Assembly (NCBI RefSeq): GCF_032854445.1
Contig: NC_088296.1
Coordinates: 7,121,435 to 7,185,434, forward strand
Reading direction: 5' to 3'
DNA: 64,000 nucleotides
DNA from: Liolophura sinensis
Taxonomy: Eukaryota > Mollusca > Polyplacophora > Chitonida > Chitonidae
A program made the translations under genes and the position numbers. Below, piece by piece: positions 59,763-64,000 of the stretch (position 1 is its first letter; each line of letters opens with the position of its first letter). Below the pieces are notes generated by a model. The model ran no database searches and was not told where the DNA came from. It worked only from the letters and a program-made list of their open reading frames with translations.

Positions 59763-60987
59763 AGAAGGGCTGGATTAGGGTCCTGTAACCCATGGTAAAT
59801 ACCCAAAAAGTAGTCCAATTTAGATAAGACACTCACAACCTGACCCAGGGTTCCCGTTGGCACTCGTCATTGTCGCAAATTTAGAACAATTTTTTGAAAT
59901 GGCGATAAAATTTGAAAAAATGAGAATGCCTTTGGTGACAAACTAATTTACTTAAGGAAAGATACAAACGTTTTACAAAATCTAAAATGAAAGTTTTCTG
60001 GGGCTGTTTGCAGATTTTCGCAATTTTTCTAATGAAAAAATCCACTTAGGGCTACTTTCATATTAAACGGCCTCATGTCGGCAAAGTGAGGAAGGGTGAT
60101 AAGCATTTATATTATAAATTATAAATATTTCCTTTCCACGAGATTTCCATGTAAGTGCTATGATGTTAGATGATATGCATTACTACACATTGTATTCACT
60201 GCCCAGGTAGATCCATATCCTGTAAGTATTACACCGTGTGTGATGAATATATGTGATGACACTGTGATAATTTCGCCCAGTGCAAATCATATGTTTTAGA
60301 TGTATTGCTAGTATATGACTTTCTCAATACATGTATATACGTTGATAACATGTATGCTGTAAGTCAGTTGTTTAAGAACTTTGTTCAGAATATAGATCGT
60401 GTTTGGTTTGGATGTGCTTAGTCCGGTGAACTGAATAGGTGTATCGTTGTTACACCGTTTTTCTTTTTCAAATTTTAATGTAAACAATACTGTCCATAGT
60501 TTTTCTTTAAAAAACCTGATCAATTTTTGTTGTACATGTACTGAGCGCTAATTCTCTTTTATTGCATACATGTATGAATAACTACAAGATGAGCTGTCTC
60601 CTTATTATGTTCACTTAACTTCATTCAGATCTGTGGACCTACAGGTGCTTAAGTTAAAGTAAATTGACATTATAATATACACCCTGACATATCTGCTTGT
60701 AACACACTCACAGCCAGCTTGTAATGGCATGTATCACCATGTGTGCTCTACAGAATTGGTAGATAGTTCCATTTTAAGTTTAACCTCAAAGATCACCATT
60801 CATCTCCAAGTTGATGCGCAGCTCATGTATCCAAGCGCTTAATATGTTGCCATGTGTGACTTTGTTTTGCTTCAAAATCCCCGTACATGTATGTTAAAAC
60901 ACACAACTTTGCAAATGTGTGAGTCTGGCTTTGGGTAATTCTATACCAGTGACATCTATTAAATTGCAGTTAACATCAGTGCATTTT
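59763..60987. other. Intergenic, no gene seen (unit 3)
   Basis: Counterpart of 811-2015, with small indels. Only short ORFs. Confidence 0.55.
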
Positions 60988-61231
60988 GTTTACCTAATTC
61001 TGCTTAAGCCATGGTGTTAGGGGGCGTGTAACTTGCTACTGTTTATGTATTTACATAAAGAGTTAGAATAAAACCCTGACTGAGGTAAATGGACCAGAGG
61101 CCGTATTTCATCGGTTACGTGCGGCCATTTGCCAGCTATCACACTGTTGTCGCTGCTCTGCTTTTATTCTCTGTGAATGAATGATTATGGCTTAACGCCA
61201 CATCGGCAATATTTCAGCTATATTGTGGCGA
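60988..61231. repeat. Dispersed ~185-bp repeat plus SINE fragment (unit 3)
   Basis: 60988-61170 matches 2016-2200. The SINE fragment at about 61173-61231 matches 2201-2258 at the same site. Confidence 0.7.
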
Positions 61232-61659
61232 TTTACTGTCTATGCTCTCTGTCTTTAATTATATTGTACCTGATTTAGGTGGTCATCAATAGTATTGTAG
61301 CTATGAGAGCGTGTAGTCAAGATTATGAGGTCATCTATTAGCGCATGGCGCCATTGCATCTGCTTGGTGCTTTTGTATTTGTATTCATCTACATGTATGA
61401 TCCAGTGATATTTTGTCACTTTCTCTCCTTTGTGATCCAACTTCTGAGAAATATGCTAAATAAAAATGAATGATTGTGTATTATGTAATCTTTTGTTTGA
61501 ATGATTTGAATTAGTGTCGGTGAAATGTCATGAACCGTATGCAGTATTTTTGCACTATTTTTTACGTATACGAACTTCATATTTAACGTATTCAAATTGC
61601 TGGATGGGTACCTTATCAGTAGTGCTGGTTTCCTCTCAAATACCCGAGTACTTACATTA

Positions 61660-62055
61660 CCCGATGAGTATCTTCTCAGGATAGCTCGTTTTCCTCTCTT
61701 TCTAATACTGGGTCCACATATTACCCGATGAATATCTTCTGAGGAGAGCTTGGTTTTCTCTCTTTGTAATACTTAGTCCACACATTACCTGATGAGTATG
61801 TTCTCTGGAGAGCTGGTTTTCCTCTCTCTTTCTAATACTGGGTCCACACATTACCTAGTGTGTATCTTCTCTGGAGAGCTGGTTTTCCTCTCTCTCTGTA
61901 ATACCGGCTCTATACATTACCTGATGTGTATCTTATCTGGAAAGCTGGTTTTCCTCTCTCTGTAATACCGGATCTATACATTACCTGATGTGTATCTTAT
62001 CTGGAGAGCTGGTTTTCCTCTCTCTGTAATATCAGATCTATACATTACCTGATGG
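61660..62055. repeat. 64-bp minisatellite (unit 3, about 6 copies)
   Basis: Variant monomers in the first half match the start of the second unit 2 array (32395-32640), which are missing from unit 1. Confidence 0.9.
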
Positions 62056-62384
62056 GATGAAGTAATGACGGTAGAAAACTACGAACGTGTCAAAAATCTC
62101 CAGTCAACGAAATTGATAACATTTCCTTCAAAATTAGAAGAATTACTGTAGTCAAGAAATCGGCTGTTAACTTTTAATATTGAGTAATTTCTAGTTCAGC
62201 GGCCTGCGCGTGTTTGTAGATTCTGTGACCAGATTTTCGGGCTACCACCTTTACAATTAGGAAAGCAAAATGGAAAGAAAAACGAAACGCAAAGATGATT
62301 TGAAACACTTAACTTTAACAGATTAATTGTTTGAGTGTACATGATATTATCTCCGCACCGGGTTCAGATCATTCCTTACGTGGA

Positions 62385-62520
62385 CAGTCATTGGTCAAAT
62401 GTTCAACGGAATATGAACATGAAAGAGCCACTGACCAATCAGATACGACGATCTGGTAATGCTTGGACCGGATGTCTTCTGTCTGACAAAAACAACAGCT
62501 GCATGGCGGAAGCTTGAGTT
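62385..62520 (+). promoter_or_regulatory. Promoter-like block upstream of gene X (unit 3)
   Basis: Both CCAAT boxes and ATGGCGGAAG kept; the ETS word is changed to CCGGATGT. CRE TGACGTCA at 63101-63108. Confidence 0.33.
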
Positions 62521-63209
62521 ATTGGGTATATTGGTAAATGAAAAGTTTTGGTCGCTAACGGAATACAGGCTGGTTTGCATGGAGTATGGAGGCCAAATCA
62601 CTGGTTACAAAACCATTAACAAACATGATAGAGACCTTTAAATACTATTATCAGCTGGATATTTCAAGTTTTTCAAGTACAAATGACCGATACACCCAGA
62701 CAACGTGTCTCTACCGTATGTGTCGTCGTGACAGTATGACATAGACAAGTAGTATCGCAATCTGTTTATCTTAAAATGAATTAAAATTCTGGCTATACTT
62801 GCACACGTAACTTCAATTTCTGCGGGAGTCCCAAAGCCAATATCCAATGACACATGAACTTAGCCTAATAGAATAGGGGAGGTAATCCAGCCTAACAACG
62901 TCATATCATGTTGAGGAATCTGTTCTGACGTTTTCATTGGCTGTTTCGTTGACTTCCAACAAACGCGATAGCCCATTACCCTTAGGCTCATTTTTATAGT
63001 GTAACAAAGAAGAGAGAGGCAATCCAGGCTACGAACGTCATATCACGATGAATTTCACGGGAATACGTAACAGACGTTTCAATTGGATCATACGGTCATG
63101 TGACGTCAACTTGTATTTTGATCATCGTTTTGGTTCAGGTTTCGACCAGCTGAGACGTGAGTATTGATCAATTTGCAGCACAGCGACAGCAAAAGTTCTT
63201 GTGAAAGGA

Positions 63210-63545
63210 GTGAGTGAGTGCTTGCGGTTTAACGTCGTACCGGTACTAAACAATTTTTCAGTCATATGACCACGAAAGAATCCTTATGGTGTATGTAATG
63301 TGCCTCCTTGTCACAGGACGGATTTCCACCGCTCTTTTATCTAGTGCTGCTTTACCGAGGCGACTTACCAAAGACAAGTAGGCCGACCCGCCAGAGCCAT
63401 TATACTGATACGGATCAACCAGTAGTTGCACTATCCCCTTCATGCTAAACGACAAGCGAGGAAGTTTGTTGGTGACCCGACCCATGCAGGATTTATCCTG
63501 GATCTACCAAGCGGACGCTCTACCAACTGTGCTATCAGGGCCGGT
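63210..63545 (-). mobile_element. tRNA-derived SINE, family A (unit 3)
   Basis: Orthologue of the unit 1 and 2 elements, same 13-bp flanking duplication TCTTGTGAAAGGA. Its body is almost identical to unit 2. Confidence 0.88.
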
Positions 63546-63559
63546 CTCTTGTGAAAGGA

Positions 63560-64000
63560 AGAAATCATCTGAAAGCTGTTATTTTATCAGGTAACTGACC
63601 ATTTGTACCATCCGAAGATGTAAAATCACCCGAAAATTACCAGGATTTGTAAAATCGCCTAATTGTATAAAACATTACCCCAAGATGTAAAATTTTGGAT
63701 ACAAGCAAATATAAAACATTTACCTGAATATGTAAACAGGCAAAACGTATTAGCATTTATAAAAAGTTATCCGCAAACGTAAAATCATCTTAGCTGTTCC
63801 TTCCCGCTGCTGTGAGCCAAAGTATTTAATTACACTTAAACTGCAAGGAGCGGCTTCATTCGTAACCGTCATATAAGTCTTTATCGCTCAAATCAAGGTC
63901 AAAAATCGATTCATGTTGGCTTCCTCTCCGGACATACAAGGGAAGATCTGTCAGTAACCTGCGGATGGCGTGGGTTTTCCCCCGATCTATGTCGGGTTTC
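63560..64000. repeat. Degenerate TGTAAAA-rich repeat region, cut by window end (unit 3)
   Basis: Beginning of the counterpart of 4590-6060. A headless family B SINE starts near 63915 and runs off the window. Confidence 0.5.

Larger units (their letters stand above)
58963..64000. repeat. Tandem segmental duplication, unit 3 (cut by window end)
   Basis: Third unit, only its first 5 kb visible. 58963-61550 closely follows unit 1 (1-2590). From the 64-bp array onward it follows unit 2 at a constant offset of 28,812, including a CCGGTA insertion shared with unit 2 and absent from unit 1. Another gene X and TRIM copy would be expected beyond the window. Confidence 0.93.

Noticed and set aside
1-64000. 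Bacterial or viral origin of the window
   Set aside because: Spliced TRIM genes, SINEs and minisatellites show animal nuclear DNA. No viral genes were seen.

Overview
This is eukaryotic DNA from an animal genome. Genes have introns with GT..AG borders, there are no operons, and AT-rich spacers are full of tRNA-derived SINE pieces, a decayed Tc1-type transposon, a LINE reverse-transcriptase scrap and minisatellites. The SINE families (a tail around TTTTACGCCGTACTCAAG, and a second with the core AGTCATATGAC) and the abundant ACATGTA motifs look most like a marine lophotrochozoan, probably a bivalve or other mollusc. A brachiopod, lancelet or hemichordate cannot be excluded from sequence alone.

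The dominant structure is a tandem segmental duplication with a period of about 30 kb. Unit 1 runs from 1 to about 28,572. Unit 2 runs from about 28,573 to 58,962. Unit 3 starts at about 58,963 and is cut by the window end. Units 1 and 2 each carry, in order and on the + strand: (a) a block with a 64-bp minisatellite; (b) a promoter-like block with CCAAT, ETS and CRE motifs; (c) pieces of an unrecognised gene X with a poly(A) signal; (d) a dead Tc1-like transposase interrupted by a SINE; (e) three diverged repeats of a module with a TATA box and a conserved splice donor; and (f) a complete six-exon TRIM gene (RING, B-box 1, B-box 2, coiled coil, B30.2/SPRY).

Both TRIM genes can be assembled exactly from the sequence: 20,352-28,171 gives 593 aa, and 50,938-58,522 gives 592 aa. 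All frames join and all zinc ligands are present. Internal exons of 96, 231 and 23 bp match the exon sizes of vertebrate TRIM genes. Intron 5 of each holds a 2.7-3.0 kb array of 43-bp repeats directly upstream of the SPRY exon. The SPRY and RING/B-box exons differ more between copies than the introns do, mostly at replacement sites, while the coiled-coil exons are nearly invariant. This is the pattern expected of a recognition-type TRIM family diversifying in tandem. The 5' modules look like duplicated alternative promoter and leader exons.

The units are mosaic. Unit 3 resembles unit 1 upstream of the 64-bp array and unit 2 downstream of it. Unit 2 carries a divergent 3.7-kb upstream block joined in the middle of an array monomer. 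Retroposon insertions with target-site duplications, one with an empty site in unit 2, give an order of events.
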